From the NCBI RefSeq assembly GCF_029395355.1, contig NZ_CP113913.1, positions 1,302,001 through 1,366,000 on the forward strand: 64,000 nucleotides of DNA, given 5' to 3'. Position numbers and translations under genes: made by a program. The DNA comes from Bifidobacterium sp. ESL0800. GTDB taxonomy: Bacteria; Actinomycetota; Actinomycetes; Actinomycetales; Bifidobacteriaceae. Positions within the stretch are counted from its first letter, which is position 1. The number at the start of each line of letters is the position of its first letter. A model generated the notes under the pieces. The model searched no databases, was not told the origin of the DNA, and saw only the letters and a program-made list of their open reading frames with translations. Positions 52,849 to 61,550 of this stretch are shown one piece after another.

Positions 52849-54030
52849 ATGAGCGACAACAAGAACAATACGCAACTGCCCGATCTGGTGGTCGTAGGGG
52901 CGGGGCTGTTCGGCCTCACCGTGGCCCAGCAGGCGGCCGAGCACGGCCACAGCGTCGAGATCATCGACGTGCGCGAACACATCGGCGGCAACGCTTACTC
53001 CTACATGGACGAGGAGACCGGCGCCGAGATCCACCAGTACGGCGCGCATCTCTTCCACACCTCCAACAAGCGCGTGTGGGATTACGTCAACCGTTTCACG
53101 TCGTTCACCAACTACCAGCACCGCGTCTACGCCACGCACGACGGCGAGGTCTACCCCATGCCGATCAACCTGGGCACGATCAACCAGTTCTTCCACGCGC
53201 ACTACACACCGGGTGAGGCCAAGGCGCTCATCGACGAGCAGGCCGGCGAACTGGCCGGCACCGATCCGGAGAACCTCAACGACAAGGGCATCCAGCTCAT
53301 CGGCCGGCCGCTCTACGAGGCGTTCATCAAGAACTACACCAGCAAGCAGTGGCAGACCGCGCCGGAGGACCTGCCGGCGTCGATCATCAAGCGCCTGCCC
53401 GTGCGTTTCAACTACGACAACCACTATTTCAAGGACACTTGGGAGGGCCTGCCCACCGACGGCTACACCGCCTGGATGCAGCGCATGATCGACGACCCGA
53501 AGATCCACGTCACCCTCGGCGTCGACTTCTTCGATGAAAGCCAGCCGTTCAACAAGAAGGCCGTCGTCGGCCGCGTGCCCGTGGTCTATACCGGCCCGGT
53601 CGACAAGTACTTCGACTACCAGCTCGGCGACCTCAAGTGGCGCACGGTCGATTTCAAGGAGCGGCGCTACGACGAGGGCGACCATTTCGGCTGCCCGGTG
53701 ATGAACTTCGTGGACGGCGACGTGCCCTACACCCGCGCCATCGAGTTCAAGAACTTCAACCCGGAGCGTCGCAAGTCCCAGAACCCCGACAAGACCGTGG
53801 TCTGGGAGGAGTACAGCCGTGCCGCCGGCCGCGACGACGAGCCCTACTACCCCATCAACACCGCCGACGACCAGAAGCTCTACCAGGGCTACAAGGACCT
53901 GGCCGCGCGCGAACCGCAGGTCGTCTTCGGCGGCAGGCTGGGCACCTACGCCTACTACGACATGCACCAGGTCATCAACAGCGCCCTGATCGCCTACGAC
54001 AAGCAGGTCGGCCCGCTGCTGAGCAAGTAA
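52849..54030 (+). CDS. glf: UDP-galactopyranose mutase
   Basis: 393 residues. Interconverts UDP-galactopyranose and UDP-galactofuranose with reduced FAD, for cell-surface polysaccharide. FAD loop VVGAGLFG (15-22), IGGNAYSYMDE, the substrate segment GAHLFHTSNKRVW, and the conserved YTSKQWQ and GRLGTYAYYDMHQVI are all present. AAAGGA precedes the ATG. Single gene; a strong terminator follows. Confidence 0.97.
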   Translation: MSDNKNNTQLPDLVVVGAGLFGLTVAQQAAEHGHSVEIIDVREHIGGNAYSYMDEETGAEIHQYGAHLFHTSNKRVWDYVNRFTSFTNYQHRVYATHDGEVYPMPINLGTINQFFHAHYTPGEAKALIDEQAGELAGTDPENLNDKGIQLIGRPLYEAFIKNYTSKQWQTAPEDLPASIIKRLPVRFNYDNHYFKDTWEGLPTDGYTAWMQRMIDDPKIHVTLGVDFFDESQPFNKKAVVGRVPVVYTGPVDKYFDYQLGDLKWRTVDFKERRYDEGDHFGCPVMNFVDGDVPYTRAIEFKNFNPERRKSQNPDKTVVWEEYSRAAGRDDEPYYPINTADDQKLYQGYKDLAAREPQVVFGGRLGTYAYYDMHQVINSALIAYDKQVGPLLSK

Positions 54031-54052
54031 GCGGTAGTACGAACCTTACCGA

Positions 54053-54102
54053 ATGCGCCTTTTCCGATATCCCATTTACAGATGTCGGGAAAGGCGTATT
54101 TT
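54053..54102 (+). terminator. Rho-independent terminator of glf
   Basis: Fifteen-bp stem (54053-54067 with 54085-54099, two wobble pairs) followed by TTT, 23 bp after the glf stop. Confidence 0.85.
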
Positions 54103-54118
54103 GTATTATGCAGACATA

Positions 54119-54173
54119 TTGCTGCTGGTAAACGGACTATAACACGACGCCAAAGTCCGTTTACCAGCAGCAA
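54119..54173. repeat. Perfect 20-bp inverted repeat between glf and ino1
   Basis: Arms 54119-54138 and 54154-54173 are exact reverse complements around a 15-nt loop. It is a second, separate hairpin after the glf terminator; no T-tract. Confidence 0.75.
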
Positions 54174-54222
54174 ACGCAAGGCCGAACACATCCAGACTAC
54201 AGTGACATCCATGGCATACGAC

Positions 54223-54259
54223 GATGGCCGCCACCTGCTTCATGCAGATGACGGCCATC
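54223..54259 (-). terminator. Hairpin after ino1
   Basis: Eight-bp perfect stem GATGGCCG/CGGCCATC (54223-54230 with 54252-54259). A smaller TGACGC/GCGTCA hairpin (54278-54293) lies between it and the ino1 stop. Confidence 0.55.
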
Positions 54260-54298
54260 AGATCAATTCAACCGGAATGACGCATAAGCGTCACTCAC

Positions 54299-55441
54299 TC
54301 AGGCGTGCCAGACGTCCTTGCCGTTGTCCTTGGCGGTCTTCACATCGGCGTCGAGTTCGGCTTCATCGGCCTCGACTTCGCCGGCGATGTACTTCTCGAC
54401 GAGCTGGCGGGCCTCGGAATCCTCATGCTGGACGGCCGGGGACTTCATGAAGTAGGAGCTCGGCGCGAGGATCGGGCCGGAGAGGTGACGGTCGAGCGCG
54501 ATCTTGGCGGCACGCACGGCGTCGATGACGATGCCGGCGGAGTTCGGGGAATCCCAGTCCTCAAGCTTGTACTCAAGGCTGATCGGCACGTCGCCGAAGG
54601 TGGTGCCTTCCAAGCGCACGAATGCGAGCTTGCGGTCGTCGAGCCACGCCACGTAGTCGGACGGGCCGATATGGACGTTGTGCGGATCCATCTCATGAGG
54701 CACGATCGAGGTGACGGCGCGGGTCTTGGAGACCTTCTTGGACTCCAGGCGCGAGCGCTGCAGCATGTTCATGAAGTCCATGTTGCCGCCGACGTTCAGC
54801 TGATAGGTGCGGTCGAGGCGCACGCCGCGGTCCTCGAAGAGGCGGGCCATCACGCGGTGGGTGATGGTGGCGCCGACCTGGCTCTTGATGTCGTCGCCGA
54901 TGATCGGCACGCCGGCGTCGCGGAACTTCTGCGCCCACTCCGGGTCACTGGCGATGAAGACGGGCAGGCAGTTGACGAAGGCGCAGCCGGCGTCCATCGC
55001 GGCCTGCGCGTAGGCCTTGTCGGCCTGCTCCGAGCCGACGGGCATGTAGCTGACCAGCACGTCGACCTTCTTGTCGCGCAGCACCTGCGCCACGTCGACG
55101 GGCTCGGCGTCGGACTCGGTGATCATCTTCTTGTAGTACTCGCCCAAGCCGTCGTAGGTCGGCCCGCGCAGCACCTCGACACCCTTGTTCGGCACGTCGC
55201 AGAACTTGTAGGTGTTGTTCTGCGAGGCGCCGATGGCCTCGGAAATATCCTTGCCGACCTTCAACGCATCGACGTCGAACGCCGTCACAAACTCAATGTC
55301 GCGGACCCGGTAGCCGCCGAAGTTGTTGTGCATCAGGCCGGGGATCTTCTCATCATCCTTCGCGTCCTTGTAATACTCGACACCTTGAATCAGGGACGAG
55401 GCACAATTGCCGATGCCTGCCACTGCCACGCGAATACTCAT
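54299..55441 (-). CDS. ino1: myo-Inositol-3-phosphate synthase
   Basis: 380 residues, the short actinobacterial/archaeal type. Converts glucose 6-phosphate to inositol 3-phosphate with NAD, the first step to phosphatidylinositol and related glycolipids. NAD loop [13 protein letters not shown] at the start, [45 protein letters not shown] and the C-terminal [12 protein letters not shown] are family typical. AAAGGAG is 5 nt before the ATG. Confidence 0.95.
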   Translation of the reverse strand: MSIRVAVAGIGNCASSLIQGVEYYKDAKDDEKIPGLMHNNFGGYRVRDIEFVTAFDVDALKVGKDISEAIGASQNNTYKFCDVPNKGVEVLRGPTYDGLGEYYKKMITESDAEPVDVAQVLRDKKVDVLVSYMPVGSEQADKAYAQAAMDAGCAFVNCLPVFIASDPEWAQKFRDAGVPIIGDDIKSQVGATITHRVMARLFEDRGVRLDRTYQLNVGGNMDFMNMLQRSRLESKKVSKTRAVTSIVPHEMDPHNVHIGPSDYVAWLDDRKLAFVRLEGTTFGDVPISLEYKLEDWDSPNSAGIVIDAVRAAKIALDRHLSGPILAPSSYFMKSPAVQHEDSEARQLVEKYIAGEVEADEAELDADVKTAKDNGKDVWHA

Positions 55442-55485
55442 ATTGACTCCTTTATTTCACGTGCAAAATTCCATTTACGAGTCTA

Positions 55486-55506
55486 GCCCTTTATAACGAA
55501 AAGGGC
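55486..55506 (-). promoter_or_regulatory. Hairpin in the ino1 upstream region
   Basis: GCCCTTT/AAAGGGC (55486-55492 with 55500-55506), 45 bp upstream of ino1. Could be a 5'-UTR element or an operator; function unknown. Confidence 0.3.
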
Positions 55507-55727
55507 ATCAGCACATAACTTCATACATAACCAATGTAACAGAAATCGCATAAATGGATACTCATCAACCGTATGATAGAGCTTAGGCAAGGATTATGCC
55601 CGTATTTGCGAAAACAACAGCGAGCCGAGAAAGCCTCCCTATCTTTCGTTACCGAAACTGCACAACTAAACCACTTTTGCCCGCCAATCCCAGTCGTTTT
55701 TCAGGGGCAACCATTACGGTAGTTGGC

Positions 55728-58013
55728 ATGGTCACAGAGTTTCGCACGGCTTCGGCGCGCGCCGCAGGCACAGGTAGGACAAAGCCCAAACGCAAACACC
55801 AACACGCCAAGACAGCGCGCGGCCAATACCCACGCCGCAGCGCCAACGCCGCGAACAACCGTCCGAGAAAACAGGGCCCACAACGCAAAGCACCAAAAAA
55901 GCACAAACATCGTATTCTCAAATGGACGCTGGGCATCATCGCCCTGCTCGCCCTCGTCGGAGCCGGTGTGTTCGCCTATCTTTACGCCACCACCGAAATT
56001 CCTCTCCCAGAAAAAATCGCGATGGCCGAGAAAACGAAAGTCTATTACGCAGACGGCACCACGCCCGTCGGCGATTTCGCCACCCAGAACCGCGAGATCA
56101 TCAGTTGCGACGCCCTGCCCAAATACATCGGGCAATCCATGGTGGCCAGTGAAAACCAGACGTTCTACCAAGACACCGGCGTCGATTTCAAAGGCATTGC
56201 GCGCGCCTTCCTCAACAACGTCAGCGGCGGCGCACGCCAAGGCGCCTCCACCATCACCCAGCAATACGCGGAACGCTATTATATGGGCGACACCCACACC
56301 TACTCCGGCAAGGTGCGCGAAGCGATTCTGGCGATGAAGATCACGAAGTCGCAGGACAAGGACAAGGTCCTGTGCAACTATATGAACACGATTTATCTGG
56401 GACGCGGAGCCTACGGCATCGAGGCCGCGTCGAAGGCCTACTTCAACAAAGACGCCAAAGACATGACCATGCCCGAGGCGGCGCTGCTGGCCGGCATCAT
56501 TCCAGCTCCTTCGAACTGGGACCCGGCGGTCAACCCCAAGCGCGCGCAGCAACGCTATACACGCGTCATCGGCATCATGGAGCGTCAGCACTACATCAGC
56601 GCCAAAGACGCCGCGGCCAACCCGAAAATGCCGTCGACCGTGCCTCCGCAATCGCAGCAAAGCTCGTACAAAGGCACCAACGGCTATATCCTGCAGATGG
56701 TGCGGGACGAACTGACCGGCAGCGGGGCCTTTACCCGCGACGACATCGACACCGGCGGCTATACCATCGTCACCACCATCGACAAAGGCAAGCAGGATCT
56801 GATGTTCAAGGTCGCCAGCCCCTCGCAGGACGGCAACGGGTTGGTGCCTGCCGGCGTGCAAATCGGCGGCATGAGCGTCAATCCCAAGGACGGATCGATC
56901 ATCTCGCTGTACGGCGGCGACGACTACCTGACCAAGCCGCTCAACAACGCGACCCAGGCCCTCTACGAACCCGGGTCGACGATGAAACCGTTCGCGCTGA
57001 TGGCCACGGCCGAGGAAGGCGTCAACCTCAGCACGACCTTCAACGGCAACTCCCCGCGCACGTTCACCAATATCAACACGCCGGTGCAGAACTTCGGCAA
57101 CCAGAGCTTCGGCTACACCAACCTCTACAACGCCACGGCGAACTCGGTGAATACCATCTACATGGACCTGCAGCAGCATCTGGGGACCAAGAAGGTGGCC
57201 CAGACCGCCCAAGCCGCGGGCATGGACCCGAAGCTCGTGACCGGAGACAACGCCTTCACCGTGTTGGGCAACGACAGCGTGCATGTCAAAGACATCGCCC
57301 AGGCCTATTCCACCATCGCCAACCAGGGCAACAAACCGACGCTGCATATCGTCGCGTCCGTCAAGGACTCGCAGGGCAAGGATATGTACCGCTCACCCAC
57401 CGACACCACGAGGGTCTTCAGCGCCAATGACGCCGCGCTCGTGACCAAGGCGATGACAGGAACCGTGCAATATGGCACCGCGACCGAAGCGCTCAAAATC
57501 GGCAAGGCCGTGGCCGGCAAATCCGGCACCGCCAACGATTCGACGGCAGGCAGCTTCGCCGGCTTCTCGCCGAACACCGTGACCGTGTTCGCGATGTGGA
57601 ACCCCGACCCGAACAACAAGGGCAAGCCCCTGCCGATGCCGTCCATCGGCTATTACGGCACCGGCAGCGACTACCCGGTGCACCTGTTCACCCAATACAT
57701 GAAGCAGGCGCTGGCCGACACGCCCAACGAGGCGTTCCCCGTGGCCAAGGACGAAGGCAAGATCGGCGGCCCCGACGGCACGTGGGGCACAGGGGCAGGT
57801 TCCTCATATTCCGGGTGGGGAAGCCGCAAGTATTACAGCTCCGAAGGTATAGATTCCAGCAACACCGGTAGCACCACAGGCGGCAGTAACGAGACCGGCG
57901 CCGGAACCGAGTCCAACGACTCCGACAGCTCATCCGAGGCAACGGAGACGACCGAGGGGCCCACCAACACTGATAGCGGCGAAAGCGGCAACGCCGAATC
58001 TTCGTCGCAATAA
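55728..58013 (+). CDS. Class A penicillin-binding protein (PBP1A-like)
   Basis: 761 residues. A basic cytoplasmic tail (1-62), one membrane helix (63-86), a GT51 transglycosylase domain whose catalytic Glu is E142 in ASENQTFYQDTGVD, and a transpeptidase domain with S417-x-x-K420 (EPGSTMKPF), an SVN-type second motif and K598-SGT. The C-terminal ~70 residues are a low-complexity Ser/Thr/Glu/Gly tail. It polymerises and cross-links peptidoglycan outside the membrane. The frame is open to 55596, but I choose the ATG at 55728, where the basic tail typical of actinobacterial PBPs begins; the ribosome binding site is weak. Convergent with leuA, with a terminator between. Confidence 0.93.
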   Translation: MVTEFRTASARAAGTGRTKPKRKHQHAKTARGQYPRRSANAANNRPRKQGPQRKAPKKHKHRILKWTLGIIALLALVGAGVFAYLYATTEIPLPEKIAMAEKTKVYYADGTTPVGDFATQNREIISCDALPKYIGQSMVASENQTFYQDTGVDFKGIARAFLNNVSGGARQGASTITQQYAERYYMGDTHTYSGKVREAILAMKITKSQDKDKVLCNYMNTIYLGRGAYGIEAASKAYFNKDAKDMTMPEAALLAGIIPAPSNWDPAVNPKRAQQRYTRVIGIMERQHYISAKDAAANPKMPSTVPPQSQQSSYKGTNGYILQMVRDELTGSGAFTRDDIDTGGYTIVTTIDKGKQDLMFKVASPSQDGNGLVPAGVQIGGMSVNPKDGSIISLYGGDDYLTKPLNNATQALYEPGSTMKPFALMATAEEGVNLSTTFNGNSPRTFTNINTPVQNFGNQSFGYTNLYNATANSVNTIYMDLQQHLGTKKVAQTAQAAGMDPKLVTGDNAFTVLGNDSVHVKDIAQAYSTIANQGNKPTLHIVASVKDSQGKDMYRSPTDTTRVFSANDAALVTKAMTGTVQYGTATEALKIGKAVAGKSGTANDSTAGSFAGFSPNTVTVFAMWNPDPNNKGKPLPMPSIGYYGTGSDYPVHLFTQYMKQALADTPNEAFPVAKDEGKIGGPDGTWGTGAGSSYSGWGSRKYYSSEGIDSSNTGSTTGGSNETGAGTESNDSDSSSEATETTEGPTNTDSGESGNAESSSQ

Positions 58014-58083
58014 AGCCATTAGGGCTGGAACGGCAACAAGCAGCCACAACAAGAAACCAAACAAATCGGATTCCGCCGAATAA

Positions 58084-58126
58084 ACCAAAAGCGGGCTTGC
58101 CTATGGAAAGCAAGCCCGCTTTTGGT
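58084..58126. terminator. Bidirectional terminator between PBP and leuA genes
   Basis: Perfect 17-bp stem (58084-58100 with 58110-58126), with AAAA/TTTT at its base on both sides, so it can end transcripts from either gene. Confidence 0.88.
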
Positions 58127-58133
58127 ATCCCTC

Positions 58134-58201
58134 GATATCTATTGCTTGATATCTATTGCTTGATATCTATTGATATCTCTTGATACCTATTGATAACTCT
58201 T
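58134..58201. repeat. Tandem GATATCTATT microsatellite
   Basis: Two identical 14-bp units GATATCTATTGCTT (58134, 58148) are followed by four 10-bp units GATATCTATT, GATATCTCTT, GATACCTATT and GATAACTCTT (58162, 58172, 58182, 58192). The array ends 15 bp before the leuA stop codon. Confidence 0.85.
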
Positions 58202-58216
58202 GGATTGTATGGAACC

Positions 58217-60127
58217 CTAGCGTATCGAACGGTTGATCGCGGAGATGACCGCCTTCAGCGAGCTGGTGGTAATCGACGAATCGATGCCGACGCCCCAGAT
58301 GATTTTGGCATTGGCCTCGCCACCGATCTGGCACTCGACGTACGAGGCGGCCATCGCGTCGGTGCCGGCGGTCATCGCGTGCTCGGCGTAATCCATGACG
58401 CTGACTGAAATGGCGATGGACGAAAGCGCGTTGAGGAAGGCGTCAAGCGGGCCGTTGCCGGCGCCACTGACCTCGCGCTCGATCGGGTCGGCGCCCGGCT
58501 CGGCACCGCGGTCCAAGAGCTTGGCCTTCAACACGGTGTCGGAACCGTCCGCGCCCGAGGAAACCGAGACGTTCAAGAGCTTCAGGCGGCCCCACGATTG
58601 CAGATCGTCGTCGCCATTGTCGCCCACGGCCTCGCCGATCGCGAACGCGCCGTTTTCCTCGACCGGAAGGTACTCGTCCTTGAAGAGCCTCCAGATATCG
58701 TCGTCCTTGACCTCTTTGTCGGTCTTGTCGGCGTAGTCCTGCACGACCTTCTCGAATTCGATCTGCAGGCGCTTCGGGAGGTCGAGGTTGTGGTTGGTCT
58801 TGAGCAAGTAGGCCATGCCGCCCTTGCCGGACTGCGAATTGACGCGGATGATGGCCTTGTAGCTGCGGCCGATGTCCTTGGGGTCGATGGGCAGGTAGGG
58901 TACGAGCCAGACGAAATCGTCGAGGTTCGCCCCGCGCTCTTCGGCCACGGCCTGACGGGCCTCGAGCCCCTTCTTGATGGCGTCCTGATGGGAGCCGGAG
59001 AAGGCGGTGAACACGAAGCTGCCGGCGTAGGGATGACGCTCGGAGATGGTGAGCTGGTTGCAGTATTCGACGGTCTTGCGAATCTTCGGAACATCCGAAT
59101 AATCGATCTGCGGATCAACACCTTGCGTGAGCATGTTGAGGCCCAGCGTCACCAGATCGACGTTGCCGGTACGTTCGCCGTTGCCCAAGAGGCATCCTTC
59201 GACGCGGTCGGCCCCGGCGAGCACAGCCAGTTCCGCAGCGGCCACGCCCATGCCCTCGTCGTTGTGCGGATGCAGCGAAAGCACGATGGAATCGCGGTCT
59301 TTGAGGTTGCGGGAGACATACTCGACCTCGTCGGCGAAGACGTTCGGCGTGGTCATCTCGACGGTGGCCGGCAGGTTGATGATCATCTTGTGCTCCGGCG
59401 TCGGCTTGATGACGTCGATGACGGCGTTGCACACCTCGACGGCGTAATCCGGCTCGGTGCCGGTGAACGATTCCGGCGAATACTCATAATACAAATCCGT
59501 GTCGTCGGCCGCCCCTTCGAGGTCCTTGCACAGTTCGGCCGCATCGGTCGCCAGCTTCTTGATGCCCGCCTTGTCCTTGCGGAAGACGACCTCGCGCTGA
59601 AGGACGGAAACGGAATTGTAGAAATGCACGACGGCTCTTTTGGCACCGCGCAGACATTCGTAGGTCTTGCGGATCAGATGTTCGCGGGCCTGGGTCAGCA
59701 CGACGATGGTGACATCATCGGGGATGAGCTCGCGTTCGATCAGCAGACGCACGAAATCGTAATCCGTGTCGGAAGCCGAGGGGAAACCGACTTCGATCTC
59801 TTTGAAGCCCATCGAAATCAGGAGGTTCCAGAAACGCAGCTTGCGCTCGGAATCCATCGGGTTGACCAGCGCCTGATTGCCATCGCGCAGATCGACCGAG
59901 CACCAGCGCGGGGCGCGGCGCAGTTTTTTAGTCGGCCAGGTGCGTTCGGGGTAATCGAACGGAACCTGCTTGTCGTAGGCCACATACTTCGTATACGGCA
60001 TTTTGCTGGGCTTCTGCGGTTCTCCTACGAAACGCCGGGGAGGCAGCAGCAGGTCATTGTTACCTCCATTGGATTGTGTGGCAACCGCCGCGAGATCAAA
60101 TACCGATGATGCTTGATCCTGACCCAT
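58217..60127 (-). CDS. leuA: 2-Isopropylmalate synthase
   Basis: 636 residues, the long actinobacterial LeuA. Condenses acetyl-CoA with 2-oxoisovalerate, the first step of leucine synthesis. The barrel begins VDLRDGNQALVNPMD, the metal ligands are in SLHPHNDEGMG, and GNGERTGNVDLVTL follows. The C-terminal ~120 residues are the leucine-sensing regulatory domain. AGGAGG lies just before the ATG at 60127; the frame to 60193 lacks a better site. I see no leader peptide or T-box upstream. Confidence 0.96.
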   Translation of the reverse strand: MGQDQASSVFDLAAVATQSNGGNNDLLLPPRRFVGEPQKPSKMPYTKYVAYDKQVPFDYPERTWPTKKLRRAPRWCSVDLRDGNQALVNPMDSERKLRFWNLLISMGFKEIEVGFPSASDTDYDFVRLLIERELIPDDVTIVVLTQAREHLIRKTYECLRGAKRAVVHFYNSVSVLQREVVFRKDKAGIKKLATDAAELCKDLEGAADDTDLYYEYSPESFTGTEPDYAVEVCNAVIDVIKPTPEHKMIINLPATVEMTTPNVFADEVEYVSRNLKDRDSIVLSLHPHNDEGMGVAAAELAVLAGADRVEGCLLGNGERTGNVDLVTLGLNMLTQGVDPQIDYSDVPKIRKTVEYCNQLTISERHPYAGSFVFTAFSGSHQDAIKKGLEARQAVAEERGANLDDFVWLVPYLPIDPKDIGRSYKAIIRVNSQSGKGGMAYLLKTNHNLDLPKRLQIEFEKVVQDYADKTDKEVKDDDIWRLFKDEYLPVEENGAFAIGEAVGDNGDDDLQSWGRLKLLNVSVSSGADGSDTVLKAKLLDRGAEPGADPIEREVSGAGNGPLDAFLNALSSIAISVSVMDYAEHAMTAGTDAMAASYVECQIGGEANAKIIWGVGIDSSITTSSLKAVISAINRSIR

Positions 60128-60322
60128 CACTCCTCCTTTTCTTTTTTGTTGCGTACCGCACGTTGCGACACGACTACAACGAGATGCCGTCACCGTGATG
60201 ATGACGGATATAAAGACTTACTATAGCCGCAACCAAGGCAGGCGGCACAACTGTTTCGGGATGCGACATCTTTGTGTCCCAAAAGTCCGAAACCCCTCCC
60301 GAATCGACATCTTTCAGCTATG

Positions 60323-60460
60323 TTGGTGCCACCAACCCCCATCAAAAACGCCACTTTTCACATCAATCTCGCTCAAACGGCCATCTTGGTGCACCAAGAT
60401 GGCGAAAAATAGCACTTTCGACACCAAATCACCCAAAAACAGGGGACTTGGTGGCACCAA
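60323..60460. repeat. Triple TTGGTG-palindrome element, copy 3
   Basis: Palindromes at 60323-60335 (TTGGTGCCACCAA), 60380-60403 (24-bp perfect palindrome identical to the central one of copy 1) and 60448-60460 (TTGGTGGCACCAA). Centres are 62.5 and 62.5 bp apart. It occupies the 377-bp space between leuA and the DUF5701 gene. A weak CATCAA/TTGATG hairpin (about 60460-60493) follows and may end the DUF5701 transcript. Confidence 0.9.
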
Positions 60461-60504
60461 CATCAATCAAAAAGGGACTTTTGATGTTGATGAGGGGTGA
60501 CGGA

Positions 60505-61125
60505 TCAGTGGAACAGGGAGATGCCGCGACGCGCCTGGCAGTAGGCGTTGCCGAGCCACGTGTGACGGGAGGTGGGCCAGACCGAGCCCAGACGCGGGGC
60601 GTTCTGACTCATCCAGATGCTCGGCACGCGGCCGTCGGCGCTGCGGGAGCCGAGCAGGTTGAAGCCGTTTTTCTTCACCAGCCAATCGGGATGCTGGGTG
60701 GCGATGGCGAGGCCCTCTTCAAGGGTCAGCGGCATACGCTCGTCGGAATCGATGAGCTTGCGGGCCACGTCCGGCTCGCGGTTGACGTAGGCGGTGCCGG
60801 TATGCGGATCGACCACCAGATAGAACGGGCCTTCCGGCGGCTCGAAACCCGCCTGCGGCAGAAAACTGGCGACGTCGCGCGGGGGCATGGTGGTGAAGCC
60901 GGCCATGCGATTGATGCTGGTTCGGGCGATCAACGATTCGGGGCTGACCAACTCGTGGGTAGGCACAAGAAGGATGTTCTCGCCCAAGTCGCTGTCTTTC
61001 AGCGCGTCGATCAACGGCCGCGCGAGCGCACGGAACGCCGCCGCGCTCATATCCGCGACGTCGGGATAGCCCAACGCCACGATGCGATCCAGTTGTTTCT
61101 GCGCTTCTTTTGATGCCTTCGACAT
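60505..61125 (-). CDS. DUF5701 family protein
   Basis: 206 residues. The C-terminal half has the actinobacterial DUF5701 pattern: FNLLGSRSADGRVPSIWMSQNAPRLGSVWPTSRHTWLGNAYCQAR, preceded by the FYLVVDPHTGTAYVNREPDVARKLIDSDERMPLTLEEGLAIATQHP stretch. Function unknown. No membrane segment or signal peptide. I start at 61125 (MSKASKEAQKQ); the GGGGG before it is an unusually close and rich ribosome binding site, and a longer start at 61182 is possible. Confidence 0.8.
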   Translation of the reverse strand: MSKASKEAQKQLDRIVALGYPDVADMSAAAFRALARPLIDALKDSDLGENILLVPTHELVSPESLIARTSINRMAGFTTMPPRDVASFLPQAGFEPPEGPFYLVVDPHTGTAYVNREPDVARKLIDSDERMPLTLEEGLAIATQHPDWLVKKNGFNLLGSRSADGRVPSIWMSQNAPRLGSVWPTSRHTWLGNAYCQARRGISLFH

Positions 61126-61220
61126 ACCCCCAGTATGCCACGCGACCGGTATGTCAGGCGCAACAGATACACGCCGAAGCACTCATCATGCGATTACGAC
61201 TGCTTCTGCGGTACCTATGC

Positions 61221-61373
61221 AGAGATACTCACACTTTTGCACCATATTCTGTGATTATCTCCGCATACTCATAGCCCCTGCAAAGATAATCACAGTTTCA
61301 GGCCCTTTTTTATGATTAAAAATGCACCCATGCAAAGATAATCACACATTTGGGCACATTTTCGTGATTATCT
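61221..61373. repeat. AGATAATCACA inverted-repeat cluster (three units)
   Basis: AGATAMTCACA-type sites occur at 61223, 61284 and 61336; inverted partners (TGATTATCT) at 61250-61260 and 61364-61373, and a decayed one (ATGATTAAA) at about 61312. This gives three hairpin-like units, each opened by TGCARAGATA at 61218, 61279 and 61331. Confidence 0.75.
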
Positions 61374-61454
61374 CTGTAGCTGGCGAACTTCAGTCAGTAG
61401 GCTCGTTCACCTCACTGCCCAAGTTGCGCTAAAAAACAAGATTCTGAACCGTTT

Positions 61455-61536
61455 TCGCTGATTTTCATCGCATCGCCAAATGACGTTGCGATGAAAATCA
61501 GCGATTTGAAGTTCTTTCGACGATTTTCACCGCATT
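61455..61536. repeat. 18-bp inverted repeat plus a third direct copy, downstream of asd
   Basis: Perfect 18-bp arms (61455-61472 with 61487-61504) around a 14-nt loop, then a diverged direct copy TTTCGACGATTTTCACCGCA (from 61515). The hairpin lies 47 bp beyond the asd stop and probably ends that transcript, though it lacks a T-tract. Confidence 0.7.
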
Positions 61537-61550
61537 AACGACGCGACGAG

